64,000 nucleotides of DNA from Fasciolopsis buskii (GCA_008360955.1 LUCM01007135.1:106872-170871), one strand, 5' to 3'; counted from the stretch's first letter, positions 12,801 to 26,271 are shown. Numbers and translations: made by a program. The notes: generated by a model from the sequence alone, not told the origin.

Positions 12801-15720
12801 GTTACGGAACGGACACTCGTCGGCAGTGAACTGTGCAGCCGATCTTCAACCATTGTGTCGGGTGGTCTCGAGGACCCCAACTCGGTAATCTAACTCAACC
12901 TTCTCGTGACGGTCCATCAAAAAGAACAGTACCTGGATGACACCATTAATGATAGTGACTCTGTGGCGCACGGTGAAGTCGAGTAACAAATAACTTGAGG
13001 AGAATAAAGATGACTCATGAATGGACTGAAAAGAAGGGGAGTTTCAGGAGCATTGATATAAACAAGGTTGGTAAAACCCCAAGCAGAGACTAGTTCTAGA
13101 CCAGAAACATGCAAAGCGTTAAATGGAGAACCACCGTGATCACTGCTGTCGGTGACTTAGCGAGTGATAGGTTGGAAAGAGCCCGAAATTGGACAGTTAA
13201 ACCGCAGTATGCTGAGTCGCGTTCGATGTCCACCCAATTCAAAAGACCGTTGGTAATAAGACGAAAAGGAACGGCGAAACCTTAGGGAACACAGTAAACG
13301 GACGAGGCAGAGTAGCATGGACTGGGATAGCATTGGTTTGCGTTCCGACGATACGCCGCAACCACGGTGTCTCCGTCAGATGTGACTAGAGGGAAGTCAA
13401 ATTCGAAACCACGCCTCCGTGTCCAGTTCGGTCGAAGGCCTCTAACATGTGCAAGTGAGATTCATTATACATATCACATGCAAGCAACCAGACATGTGAG
13501 ATGACTGCTAGTAGATCACTGGTGGAAAGACACAGATGGACTTTCCATCGATGTTTAAGCAGAAGATGTTCATGCTCAAGAAACTTACGAATTCGGTCAG
13601 AGATAACTGTCCCAAAATATGTCAAAAGCATATAAGTAACGGTGATGAAACACTAATTTTTGGGGTCACAAGGGTTACCTAATTTCCAAATGAGAATGTT
13701 TATCGACTACGAGAAGGATGAGAATAAAATACTAAAGGATCAGACTGTGAAGCACAATTGGGAAAGGATAGGCTGTAATACGTCCAAACCTTGTGACCTG
13801 AAAACCTTCAGAATATTCGGATCTTGAGGGATATTTACGATGACCATCACCAGAAAATGAGCGCAGCCGACAACTTGGAAGAAGACGAAGAGGTAGAATC
13901 GGGAGTTAGAAAGGGGTCTGAAATGAACAGAGAAACAAAAAACCTTGGACTATTCAAGAGGGTTACATGCCAAAAAGCCAGAGTAATGGTCAATGAGGAT
14001 TGGGTTAAAAGGCAAAGTACGAGATGCAGCATTTGCAACGGATCAGATTGATCAGCTAGTTGCAGTGGATGAGGTCAGTCGCCCAGGTTTACGTGTTTCG
14101 AAGCGTTCTTTAGTCTTCTGAATAATGAGCGAGCAATTTTTTCTGGACTGTACAAAACAATGTCGGAATGTTTCGCTGGATGAGCGGTACCACTAGCGAT
14201 AAGCTGAAATTTTCCAACGGACCTGCATGGTTCTAAGCGTGGTTAAATAAATCAGAGGACCTTGATCTTCCTCGTTTAAATAGGTGTAGAATTTTAAGAA
14301 GCAAACCCAAAAACATCACACGCAAAGTACAAGTAGTTCTAACGGGAACAAGCCGAAAATTCACAAAAACCATTCCAATCATCAGAATTGCTAAGCCAGG
14401 AAGGTAAATGTAGACTTGAGGGTTAGAACAGAAGATACTAAATAGGAAGTGAAGGGATACAGTAATCCGACAAGCTTAGAGTAAGCCGGGAAGCGATATT
14501 CGAGAACGAAGAGGGAATCGATGCAGTAATAATGACCAGGGTGTGCGAGCGACTGCTCAGTCAGATGGGATGCTTGTAGGATGATTATAGCGAAAGCCTA
14601 TAGTTCATGTTCCATGATCGAAGAATCGGATGAATGCAATAGCTATTTGGCGTTGCAGCGTTTGAAATGCGCAATAATACCAGCTTTGCAACCGAGGTCT
14701 GCTGGAGTCAGCTTCTCAGTGTTTAAAGAGAATTCCGAAAATTGGACGGTCATCACTGGTGAGAAAAAGTGAGTGGCATAAAATACTAGCATGAAACAGC
14801 GTAAAAATATCCCTAAAAGTCCCAACAAAGAAAGCGAATGCAAGGAGTCGATGTACACTACACGGAAAGGAACGTGAATCGTTATTCTAAAGGACCTTGG
14901 AATACATACTCATAGTTCATTGACCATTGATGGATTGTTTATGTCGCGTCACAAGGAGACTACATTTGAGCGTTGCATGGTAGTCCGCGGATCTCTTCGA
15001 TCAAACGAACTATGCAGAACTGATTATCTCAAGCCGAAGATTCAGTCATCTATGAAAGATGAATGAATAGGCGAAGTGGCTTTCCGGTCCTTTAGATTCA
15101 CCGTTAGTTTGACCTAGTAACTCAACCGAAAATAAAGGTGTTTAGGAAAAATGAATCATGTAGATGGTCTTTCCCTTAGCCACTATTCGCTGAACTGCGG
15201 ACACGCTTTTTAGAAACAAAGGCTTTGGATGAAAACCGTAATCGTTTTCCTAGTTAGTGACTTGACTCTCCGGCAGTACCACTCCACAAAACACCATAAA
15301 TCCATGTATCACCGGTCGTCGAACAGGCTAAACGGGACCTTGTTGCCCACTGATTGGAGCAAGAAAGAAAGTGATGAATATTTTTTTCTACTCAGAGTTA
15401 CAGAGCTGGGTTAATGTCCCATTGCCTTGCGGGCGACTTCCTAGTCGCAGGTTTCGAATACTGTTCCGAAAGACTTCTGCATTGTGTGCAGCTGTGAAAT
15501 ATGGATGGTCCGGATACAACTGACGCCCTATCTGCAAGGAAACCTTCCTGGCTTCCGTTCTTTCGATGTTGGGACCATGCAATATACCAAGAATTAGACA
15601 GACGTATCGGATGACAGTATTAGTGAAAGGACGGTAAATACTTTGGATGTATCACTTACTTCACATCACTGCATTCAGCGTCCGGACGCTAAACAAAACA
15701 TGGCAATTAGCTTCTCCAGC
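9850..15720. other. Mostly no gene recognised
   Basis: Apart from the weak two-exon candidate at 12.06-12.40 kb, I see only a Glu/Lys-rich plus-strand frame at about 13,815-14,051, preceded by a CTTCAG acceptor. Its composition (EEDEEVESG) follows A/G-rich DNA and it is not recognised. Confidence 0.55.
12057..12403 (+). CDS. Possible two-exon membrane-protein fragment
   Basis: Exon A, 12,057-12,132, reads a hydrophobic helix (LKLVLLGFYVIALIYWVT) followed by SKR and ends at AAAAG|GTAAGT, a perfect donor. A 54-bp intron (12,133-12,186) would end at GATAG. Exon B, 12,187-12,403, continues in phase with QIETALDKTF, then two more hydrophobic stretches (around IVSLYCLQILLYFFL and ELWVVFLLSSLTFL), to a TGA. 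Together these give about 96 residues with three membrane-like segments. The acceptor before exon A is poor and no family was recognised. Hydrophobic frames arise easily in AT-rich DNA, so this is weak. Confidence 0.22.
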
Positions 15721-15728
15721 TAGAATTT

Positions 15729-15825
15729 AAGACAAGTTTTGCAATCAAATTTGATTGTAAAACTTGCCTTGAAAAAGACAACCCATGGTAGTCGAAACGT
15801 TGGCTTATTGCATCTGCCAACAACG
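15729..15825 (+). mobile_element. Possible Penelope-like end: palindrome plus GAAAC motif
   Basis: A 42-bp near-perfect palindrome (15,729-15,770; 21-base arms, two mismatches) is followed at once by CTTGAAAAAGAC, a short loop, GTCGAAAC (15,791-15,798) and a GTTGGC/GCCAAC hairpin (15,799-15,804 with 15,816-15,821). The GAC/GTC stem, GAAAC and third stem are in the order of a hammerhead-like motif, with CTTGAAA in place of CTGATGA. The link to Penelope-like elements is by pattern only. Confidence 0.33.
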
Positions 15826-16039
15826 CTGTGTTATTAACAGTATATCATTCACAATTAAGACCAATACATGGCGCATCGATTTATCGATACACTCCTTACG
15901 TCATTCGACCCTGATGTTTACGAAGAACTCAAGTAAATGAGGCGTTTCCGAGGCGCACAAATAGCACCCCAGTTCCATAACCGCTTGCTATAGTTCCGAG
16001 GTGGAAAATACCATTGCAGGACAGCATTAGCTCGAAACC

Positions 16040-16400
16040 AAACCCTGTTCTTGCAGGAGAACAACTGGGTGGGATGAGATTTAATTACTGGGGTAATTAT
16101 ATCTCACTTGGTGGTAGTCTAGTACCAGATGAAGTGTCTTCTCGCAAGCAGAAGTTCCGGTTAGCATTTGCTAATTTAAGACATCTTTGGCGTCGGCGTG
16201 ACATACAGTTATCGTTGAAAGGTTGAGCATACACAAGAGCAGTGAGGTCGGTATTGTTCTATGGCCTCGAAACATGGCCGAGGAGAACAAATGTGTTCGA
16301 ACACCGTGCTCTTGTCAGAAAACAACGGGAGAATTTTGTGAGTAACTCAGAGGGTAAGCGTAATACATTTGGTCTCTGGCCCAGTAATCAGAAGAGGCAA
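16040..16400 (+). mobile_element. RTE-type LINE relic, C-terminal region
   Basis: The least decayed copy of this region. It reads YWGNYISLGG, then SRKQKFRLAFANLRHLWRRR, then (after one in-frame stop, possibly reached by frameshift) GRVYTRAVRSVLFYGLETWP and NFVSNSE. These are the conserved blocks between the reverse transcriptase palm and the C-terminal end of RTE-like LINEs. Both ends fade into unrelated sequence, and there is no poly(A) or repeat tail. Confidence 0.75.
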
Positions 16401-17848
16401 TGAATATAATTAAATTAATTTGGTCGGAGTGTGGTTAAGCATGCTGATAAAACGTCTGCCTCGTTTTACATTGTACGAAGGAGATATTGGTTGGGAGATG
16501 AGCCGAGGTGGTCGGTGGATCAAAGAGTAGAAGGGTATGAAAAAGTTATTCAATGGATTGGGTCTTGTAGATCCAGTTAGGTTGCAGGGTTGGGTTTGAT
16601 TAGATCTATCCAAAGGTTGGTTGTAAACTTTGGAACGCGTGGCTCAGTGGCGCAGTTAATGATATGTTTGCATTGGGAATATTTTTCCTTCTCTAAGGGT
16701 CTTTAAATTAGTATATTTCAGTTGATCTTACAAACTATCATTGCTTTTTTCTCTTTTAAGTCGACGAATCTGTGCGGTGGTGCTCACGAACACAGAACAT
16801 TGATTTAGGGTTAATGTTTGTAGAACCTCAACCAAATTAATATTACCCGGATCGACAGTTTGTATCAGTTTAGGACAACGTTGCTGCCACCATTCCCACG
16901 TGATATTGTTAATCTCGTTACTTTTATGCTTCTTCATTTTCCCGCTATTCGTCGCAGTAATAGTGAACCTTGTTGCGCGACTGGAGGTGTTATCAAAAGG
17001 ACCAAATTTGGGATCGTTTCTTGAAAACCTTCCACGTTTCCGGCCTCATTTTCTACAAGGAAATGACCAAGAAACTTCTAATTGTCCTCACTTATTCCAG
17101 TACGGTTCACAATCACAGACAGGAAAGCTTTTTTTCTATGACAGAAAAACCTTAAGGACGAGTTCGATTTATTTTAATCCTCAGCTACTAGGCAGAGACT
17201 GTTTTCCGTGGCTCCATTTTTGATCAATCACCTTTGAAATCGTTCGCATTGTCAAAAAGCATTGATATGGCACCACTTGCTTCATATATTCTCTCCCGCC
17301 TTGCTTGAGAAAGTTTTCTGACATGGGGCACCATTGTGGCAGTTGAGGCCCAGCAGTTTTGCACTGACAGCTTTTCACGAGTTTCCGAGAGAAGTAAGAG
17401 ATATCCAAGTTTTTCCCTTCTAAAATTAATCGGATGCTTAATATGATCCTAGTCATCATGTATTTGTCATTTTCTATCACGTGACAGTTTCAAACAACAG
17501 TGTGGTAGATTGCAGAAGGTCAGAGTACTATAAGTTGCGAAGATTGCATTAGGATAAAGGTACAATCTTTCGGTCTAATGAAGTCAACACAAGAGTGTTG
17601 TTTTTGTCAATGACAACTGATTCATCCACAGTTCTTATCAAATATTTTTTAAATATATGCATGTTTATATATAATGCACTGGCTTGAGAACAAATGTAGT
17701 GCCAACGTAGCAACACAGACGGAGGAAGACCGTAGCGAGAAAAAAATATTAAACCATAACAAACTAACTGATTTGTGCTTTCACCGTACAAATTTTGTAG
17801 ATTTTTGGTTGATTTTGGATTGCTTTTAGATCAGAATTATTTCTCTTT

Positions 17849-17898
17849 ATATACTATACTATACTACTTACTATACTATACTATATACTATACTATAC
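17849..17898. repeat. (ATACT)n pentanucleotide repeat
   Basis: About ten imperfect copies of ATACT/CTATA, directly next to the end of the RTE LINE relic at 17,905. Confidence 0.9.
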
Positions 17899-17904
17899 AA
17901 CGCG

Positions 17905-18665
17905 TTGAAAATAAGCGTATGCCTTAACTCGAAGTGACGTATGATGACGCACCCCTTTGAGGACTGAAACATACTTCCCAGGTACACCATTTCTTAGCAA
18001 ACAATGCTGCATGAATGTCCAAAAACACAATGACCGTTGGCTTTTGGAAAGTAGAATGTTGCGGTAACATATATTCGAAGGTGAATATTTGATCGGTGCA
18101 TCCATAGCCAATGCAAAATGCAGCCACTTCCTTATGAGTTTGCCTTTCACGTGTGCTGCGAAGAATGAAGGACGAAAGTGGCCTTGACGCTTTCGGGATT
18201 AGACTTTTACCCCTATGTTTAGCACAATCATTGCCCAAACCCTTTTTGAAGATGGGAACAACGACCGAATGCCCCCACGCGGAGGAAACTTCCTCGGCGT
18301 ACCAGACTTTAGACTACAAAACTTGAAGTTTTCTGACCAGTTCCATTCCTCCATCTGTAAATGGCGTTTGGAAAGCCCATCGAAACCCGGCGCTTCATGA
18401 CGGCCTAAGGCTCGAATTTTCCTGAGGATTTCCGCCTCAGTTGATGAGTCTGCTGTAACAGGCTACCAGACGGGTGCCGAAATAACTCCCGGAGGCATGG
18501 ACGCTGGGTGCCAGCCAAATTGTGCTTGAAGGTGCATACAAGACGTCTCTTCAGGTCGCGGATAACCGAACCGCCAACTTTATAGATCATTTTACTCACA
18601 CTTAATGCTCTTCTATTGGTCGCTGGGATGAGTCGAAACAGCTTTTTGGAAATTGCCCATAGATG
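17905..18665 (-). mobile_element. RTE-type LINE relic, reverse transcriptase part
   Basis: Minus-strand copy covering the linker (ALSVSKMIYKVGGSVIRDL) through the fingers and part of the palm (FMQHCLLRNGVPGKYVSVLK, GVRHHTSLRV). It stops before the YADD box. It is closely similar at the DNA level to 47,200-47,930, with long identical stretches (for example the 80 bases after 17,947 against those after 47,228) and scattered small indels. Its lower end abuts an ATACT repeat within about 7 bases. Several frameshifts make it inactive. Confidence 0.8.
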
Positions 18666-18669
18666 TATT

Positions 18670-21600
18670 TGGCAATACGATTTTTAGTTTTTCTTTCCAA
18701 CTCTCGCTATTAATTGTTTTCATGCAAATGCAAGTGTACCGGCTTGAGAATGAATTCATCCAATGGATATTTTCACCTGCATCTTGTGTCCCGATAACTA
18801 TAATAGACTTAATTTGCGATCTGAAGGAATTATTTAGTGATTCCGAAATCGATTATATCTGCATGGTATAGGAGTAAAATTCGTCTTGTTGCTACAGTTT
18901 CTTCAAATACTCTCGGGTGATCGTTGACTTGCGCCAAACTTGACTGGTCGACGTCATCTACGTGATTGTTTCTCAAGGCCTCTGTATACTTAACTTTATG
19001 CCACTTTTCACAATACCGAACCGTTCACCAGCCTTACAATAGGTAGATCAGAGTGTTATTCGCTCTTTCAAATCTTCATTCATAAAATGTCTATTGGGAT
19101 ACACAGCCTCTCCAAGTGAATGAAAAATTTCATGTCAGTATATCCAGTAAAAATGGTTTGGTTGCCTGTCCACTCGAATATAAATAGATACATACTCACC
19201 TTGGGCTAATCAATAATCCATCCATCACAAGGTAATTGTGACTCTTGATTATTTCACCCTATAAATGACTGTTGCTTAACGTTTATTTGCCGAAGTTACC
19301 TCTCTAGAATGTGTTCATAACGAAGAGACAAGTTTAATTCTCAATTAATTGATTTGTTACGAAACACTAAGAATCCCAAACAGGACGACGAATTTGAGAT
19401 GATGCGTGTATCAGGGATTACTCGGTTACAGAAGCTTGGATCAGAGAGACCTGCTTGCACGAGCCAGTAGTTGGTTGCACGACAGAGTACCGGTGTACAC
19501 GGTTGATCTAAACAACTCATCTCTTGACGTCTAGCTCAGAAAAAAGCTGTGATGAAAGAGGGCTTATGATGCCGTTGAAAATGCACCTTAATTTAACCAC
19601 GTTTATTGAAAACCGGGCCAATTTATTCATTGTGCGATGGTTAGCGGGAAGTCACGAGGATGGGGGGTGAAATTCAATCGATCGCCTGGTTCGGACACGC
19701 TGAGTTGCCCGCAAAAACGGGAAGACGATGAATGCGACTGGCGTCTGATCATTTGAGCTGCATGGCCAGATCTGTATTCGGATCGGTTTGCTCGGTCGAG
19801 CAAGACCTCAAAACAAGAACGACCCTTCATATCGTAAGTTCACGTCGTTTGTTAGGAGCTCATTTGTATTGAGCCCATTCTACTCACGGTCTTCGTTCCT
19901 TGTCTAAACATCTCGGCGTAGGTCCTTTATTTTGCTAAACTTTACACCAACTCTAAGCGAGACTAAATGTTGTAAATAATCGACACAAACTCATTAGAAC
20001 CCAAAAGATTTTTCGAGTAGCGGTGCAATATCGGCTACCTGGAATTTGTTTTCATGAAATGTTCTGCGAAATTCTTTGTATCAGTTTGTGTGAATCTGAG
20101 CATTTAAAAGAATAAATCGGAAGTTGGACTTTAACCAAACAGCGAGTATTTTCTCTTAGTAGAGGGACCAAAGCAAGTAACTAAGGTTGGATAACTTCTG
20201 CGGTTCCTATTTATTTTGTCCTAAATATCCCATCCAATTTTCCCACTGCTTACTTGCTGATAAACATACATAATGCATCACAGCGGGAAGTTGAGCGTCA
20301 GTTGTTTTACATGAGTGCAGCATAGGGAACCGTAATGACATATCAACTTATAAAACCGCATTTATAGAGCTCAATAACAGTAAACTACCCCTGTCTCATA
20401 ACCCGCCAGGTGTCGGGTGAGTGTGCGGTGGGTGTCGACGAATGACAGGAAGACAGCTCACAAACAAAACAAAGACAATGAAGAAAAAGACGGACAGGAA
20501 TAAAGGGCCAAACCCATTTTTACATCAAATACCGACTAAAGAGACAAATTCGATAGAGAACAGCCGTCATCGCCCTCCGCATTTCCCTGTTTTCTCCCGG
20601 CTTTCATGCATGTGCCTCTGTCAGATCATGGAATTAGTCGTTGGGTTCGAACTGCTCCCCCATTACAGCCCCACCTTCAGCCGAAGCTGCGAATTCAAGC
20701 TAACGATCCTATATCATAGAACAACGGATTCTTGATCGATATGGCGTTAACTGCGCTCGTCTTTATTTGATTGGATGCAATCCTGTATGGAGTCATACAA
20801 AATTATCCACATTCTGTTTCCAACACTGTCCAGGATAGAAACATCGGTCGGATGAACAATTGAGAAACAACTGAAGTCGAAAGCTGTCTGATTTGTTTTA
20901 GACGATCAACTCGGAAACTTCACACCATGCACTCAGAATCCTGTCTTCATTATGATATGCATTGTGATCTATTCAAGTTTCACAGACAATTAGAGTCGAA
21001 GAGTGTGGAGAATAAGTTTACATCTATTGATATATTGTTCAAAATGAGTGCTCCATAACTACGCACAATTCTTTGTCGGATCGGAAGGGATAGTGTCCCT
21101 TGCAATGATACTCCTGGAAGAACAAGAACAAAAACACAATGTTAATTCTGTTTGATAACACAATCCCATTAATCATACGGTCATATTGTTGAAAACGAAG
21201 TAACATCGTACTAGTAGTTATTTGGATGACAAATGTAAATTGAATGTCGTTTCAAAACGAAGTTTTACAAGGCAAAGTACACACACAGGATTAAACACGG
21301 GCCGTTTTTCGACATAAAATTTACCAAAATATGATCGTCAGAAACCACGTGCTTGTTCATTCACGTGCATGCATGCCAAGGCTAATCTGTGGGAAAGCTT
21401 TTTTGTTTCAAAGGCAAAATACGAATCCTGTAATTAGGTAAACTTATTGGAGTCAAACAATTTTTCTCGTAAAATATTGACTAATGTGTCGTTATCCGTT
21501 TAACACTGAGGAAGATAAACGTGGCTTGTAGTTAGCGTAGTCGCACTTCAGTCATTTTAAACGTACCTCTGATCCTGCTGCATAACCGTGAAATTACCCA

Positions 21601-24600
21601 AACAAAGGCGGACCACACCAATACAGGAGGAAGAAATAGAATGAATTGAAAGTGCAAACCACTTACACGAAGAAATTGCTCGAAAGGAATTGCTCCAAGG
21701 ACAGCGTATTCCAGTCACTTTGCATTTCTCTAACGATCTTTCGGCATGTAGATGTCGTAGATCCACCGCCGAAATTTAACAGTTCGTATTTGGATTAGTC
21801 GATCTGAAGAGGTGTCATGCCTTCTCAGCTGATCATCTTCATCTTGCCTCGTAAAATGAAACTGTGCCACCTGCCACGGCGCAACAAATATATACGGTTC
21901 TGATAAAGATCCAAGCCTAGAGACTATCAAATTCTGGCTCGAAATGCCTTGTGGTTCGACTGAATATTGCTCCGCCCGAGAAGTGGTATAAATCGAATCA
22001 TGGACACACATTTGCGATCTGTTTGGCTTCCTAGATCTCGTATTCGAGCTGATGAAAAAAATCAACCTATCTATTTTAGCCATAAGCAGACTCTGAGGGC
22101 AAAAACGTGAGGCATTTGAAATCTAGAATACTGGAAACCCAGAGGCAGTTTTCCATACCAAAATTGAAACTGAAATGGTGAATAGTCGGTACACATGCCG
22201 GTACGTTCCAGTTTTCGCTTTTTTAACCAGCCATCGACAATATAGTAAACCACGTTATCGAAGTCTGTCTCATATACTTATATAATTTATTTTAAAATAC
22301 TGAAATAATGAACCAATATGAATACTAGCACCCATATGCAGTGTTGGCAATCTGAATTTGTAAAGACTATTCTATCGTGGAGATAAACTATTAAATGTTC
22401 AATATCGGCGCCCAATGACCAATGTCTTATCACACAGCCTTGATTGTCCAGCCTGGATTTTAGTTTGCGCCATTTTCTCATCGGTCGGAGTAACGATGCC
22501 GACGCTAACGGGCTGAAATGCGAAGCTGTGTGATCAAGCATTTGTGAAAACCGAACTGAGCTGCGATTAACATTAGTTTTCAAAGTCAGTGAGATTCCGT
22601 ATGTTAATTTTTTTACCCATACTAAGCATTAGTGAAAAGCACGAAAACGTTCCATAGGAAAGCCGCTTTACTGGGTTTTGGTAAACAGCAGAATGTTATG
22701 CTAATTTCACTAGACTCATATGATCCACATATGTCGTAAACACTGTAAAGGTCTGACACCGTTTGTCGACAGAGTATTGCCAATCTTATCGATCAGACAA
22801 TGAGATAAAATACCCATACCAGTGACTTCTAGAGTGTCCTTCAATCTTTAAAATATACCGATTACTAATTAGGATGATTTTAATTGCCCACTGTTCCATG
22901 TTAATCACCCAGCCTGTTATCAGTAGACAGAAGCACTAAATCACAGGGAAAAATGGCCGGATCGGATTATTTCAAGGAATGCCAGTAATAGTTTGTTACA
23001 CCACTCGTCATAAATACTGCAACTCACGATTCCCTGAAATCGTATTGTAATTCAAGCGTACTTTCTTACACAAGGGTCACTTAATGATCGAAACGGTCAA
23101 CTCTAAGTTTCTAAACACTATTTCGGCTAGCTTATCGAAAGGAATATTGATTTTTACTACCGACAGTGTCACCTCTGGCGTGAGAAGTTGGGCAAGTCTG
23201 AAATTTCTAAGTTGGAACTTCGTTCCTTTTTCGCGCAGGTTGAATTGAAAGAAGAACCAGTTACGTAGAGGCCACACATTAATGCGAACGACAGAATACT
23301 TGGACGACTGAAAGTATCAAAAATGACATCGGGATGCACTGGGGAAGATTGGGGTCACACTATTTATACCTTTACGTTAGTTGCAATGTTCCAAATTGTA
23401 CCGGTTACGTCAGGTTCACCGGTTTCTAAAGCTTTACGTGTACCTAGGCCATTGGGCTGGAAGGGCGGAGGCTGAGTCAGACGTCAAATCGTCACATGTA
23501 TTCACGGGATGTGAAAACAAGTCCTTTCGAAACAACCTCATGCATCTGATTGTGCAAATGACACAAGATGTGTTCAGCTAATCGATCAGGCCAGAAGTTC
23601 AGCTGATAGGGTGACAAATTATTTAGTAAAATGAGGACGATTTGAAGACGTGAAACTGCTAGGAAGCTACCAAATTAGAGGTCCAACATGCGACTTTTTC
23701 ACGTGCGGTTAGGCTGGAATGTTGGGTAGAGCTAAGTAAAATCTGAAGAACAAAATGCGGCAGACAATCATCTGTGATCATGGTCGTACAGTAATCGGGA
23801 GGGTTGATATCTCTGTGATTTAGTGCATGATTTCATCTCGGTGGCCTTTCTGTACCAGGAAATGACGAAATCGGAATGTCTTTGTTCAAATAAACACGAC
23901 GGAAGCCTACCAATTAAGTACAACCACTTCAATTTATCTCTTCGGGTATCGCGTTTAAGTAAACTATACATAGTCGAGGACTAATATTAGATGGATGGAT
24001 TTTCCCTTGCGCTGCTTCGGATCCAGAATTCTTCGTTGATGTCACCATGCCGGTGGCGTTGAGTTTGGTCAGGTAGTCGAATTTTTGGAAATTATCCAAG
24101 ATAACATAAAACTCGACAAATGCAAGCTCCTTTCACAACAATCACCATCGGACCACGGACAGTGGTTTTTGGTTTCTTTTCAAAATGTAGTTCAGAGTTT
24201 ACTTGGTTCCATCAAACTAAGTGCCGCTGAAATCATTTCAAAATAATACACGACCTCATTTCACCTGAACCTGAATGGCAAAACATGATTTGTCCTCGCC
24301 CCACTGTGGCATGCATATGGGTAGTCCAACATGAGACTAATCTGTTTTTGCTTATCAGTCAACAACCGAACCGAATGACTGTTGTATGTTAAGGCAAGTG
24401 TAGTGTTTGCTTCTTAAATCTTACAAAAACTACCCTGGACTGACTAGACACGATCAATGCGACAAAATTGTCTTTGATCTACCACTGGATTTCGTTGACC
24501 GTCAACAAATAATGATTGGAGTAGGAAGAATGAGTAACCATCACCCAGTGACCTCGGGAACAAAATTAGTCTGCGTGCCATCGAAGATATGATTCGACCA

Positions 24601-26140
24601 CACACTAACCAGTATTCTGGACCGTGTCTCCAGGAGAGTTCGCGATCCAGATCAAACAATCAGTTGTCGGTATGACCTATAATTTGTCATACCCACAGAG
24701 TCAGTTTCACGTTACCGACATACCGGGCGCTACCTGACCTGTGGAAAGTACATCACAGAATATCGGTTTCATTCTCACATCACCTATCACCCAGGTCTAC
24801 GTGCACGTATACATTCTTGTTGCGTGCATGCAAAATTCCTAAATGACTCTGCGTTTTTAATATCCCTTACCGATGACGATGAGGCGGTAAAATAGAACGA
24901 ATATGTTACCTTATCTGAAAAGGAGTATGAAAATCCCAAAATTTTATTACCCAAAACGGAGGATCGGCCAGTCGCAGCATGATAAAATAGCTGGTTGACT
25001 GATACAGTTTAAACAAATGCAAACGATTAAATAAAATTACCTCTTGTCAGTTATAATTATCAATATATAAACTCTTCAATATCAGACAAAATATCTGGTC
25101 TCCAAATTACTTGAAAGCGAAAAGCGAAATTTGTGAAGAGTCAGCCGTTTTCCATAAAAAGCTCATGCAAGAAATCAGTGATCGTTCACATGCACAAAAG
25201 TAATTGCCATTAGAGAATGACAGAAATGATAATCGATCCAACTAAATTTGCAAAACCATTAAGAAAGACAAGACCAAAGCATTTTGGATCAAGGACTGAA
25301 AACATGATCGATACAACCAAATTCAAGGGGACGAAACCATTTGGATCGTCAGATCGAAGACTCTAGGTTTCAGCGAAAATCCCGGAAACTCGTGGACCCA
25401 TACGATTTATACTGGGTATCAACAAACCATAACATAGCTCGCTGATTCTAATAGATTCTAAAACCAAACAGGATTAAATTCTTATAACTGTTTCAGTTCA
25501 CCCACGTTATTGGGGGTGTTGACAATGAATCCCAGAAAATGCAGCTAGGCCTAATCTCTTCACGGTTCGCCGATGTAACTTTTAAATTAATATAAACAGG
25601 GGCAATCCACACCAAAATAATAAAAGAAATCTAAAAGTTTCCAAATTACGTATTCAAAATGTACAATTTCAATTCATCAGCAATATAGATTGACAGGAGC
25701 ATAGCGGAAGTAGGATCTCGCCTAAATTTTCTGCTTTCAGGCATCTCTATAATAGGTGAGAAAAAACGGAAATAACCATTCAGTAGAGTACTTTCATAGA
25801 TTTTGGCTCATTCTTTTCAAAAACCTACAAAAATTGATAAGGAAATCCTTTGAATACAGCTCATGAAAGCAATTTAAATCAGAACGGGGACCGATCATCT
25901 CTCACGTGTTGACTGATTCCCACATCTAATAAAGAGCACTAGCCAAGCCTTTACAGCAAGCGGATATAAGTTGGCTGGAACACCAAATTCAACAGTTTTG
26001 TCCCCACATCCGCCAATACAGTTTCTTCCGAAAATCGCAAGAGCGCGAACCCACCAAAATAGACAAAGACGTCACACGCATGATGGTTTACGCCTGCATG
26101 GCGAAAATGTTTACTTATCTATCGTACATAGCATATAAAT
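18670..26140. other. Mostly no gene recognised
   Basis: Unique-looking sequence with no element motif that I can name. The minus-strand frames at 21.7-22.6 kb are the only region with exon-like features. 24,870-26,100 is A-rich and nearly free of open frames. Confidence 0.55.
21730..22083 (-). CDS. Unassigned 117-codon frame
   Basis: Opens with an ATG at 22,083 and stays open to a TAG at 21,730. A strong acceptor (TTTTTTTCATCAG) lies inside it at about 22,048, so the coding part could start there. The second half contains SEPYIFVAPWQVAQFHFTRQ followed by a charged stretch with DDQLRRHD. No motif is recognised. A neighbouring minus-strand frame at 22,287-22,583 also looks coding-like, so the two could be exons of one gene. 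A parallel frame through the first part is equally plausible. Confidence 0.2.
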   Translation of the reverse strand: MAKIDRLIFFISSNTRSRKPNRSQMCVHDSIYTTSRAEQYSVEPQGISSQNLIVSRLGSLSEPYIFVAPWQVAQFHFTRQDEDDQLRRHDTSSDRLIQIRTVKFRRWIYDIYMPKDR

Positions 26141-26145
26141 TATCC

Positions 26146-26271
26146 TCAATCTGTTGACTCACTTAATTCTTCCTTTGCTTCTTTGAAGTGTTCAAGAACA
26201 GCGTCCCATTTGGCTAGCCAAGTGAATCGATCAGTCGCATGCTGATCAATGAGATCGATGTTTGCCAAAAA
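26146..26271 (-). CDS. Probable terminal exon, unknown gene
   Basis: A 42-codon segment including the stop, too short to stand out as an ORF. After a TTAG acceptor it reads LANIDLIDQHATDRFTWLAK, then WDAVLEHFKEAKEEL, and ends STD and TGA at 26,148-26,146. The amphipathic, charged helix pattern is strongly coding-like and the other two frames have early stops. It lies 300 bp downstream of the exon at 26,575-26,744 on the same strand. That exon ends in phase 2 whereas this one needs phase 0, so a small exon between them or another splice site is required. No AATAAA was seen just downstream. The protein family is not recognised. Confidence 0.45.
   Translation of the reverse strand, partial: FLANIDLIDQHATDRFTWLAKWDAVLEHFKEAKEELSESTD

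Noticed and set aside
16629..16670. TGGCTCAGTGG box A-like string
   Set aside because: No box B within tRNA distance.
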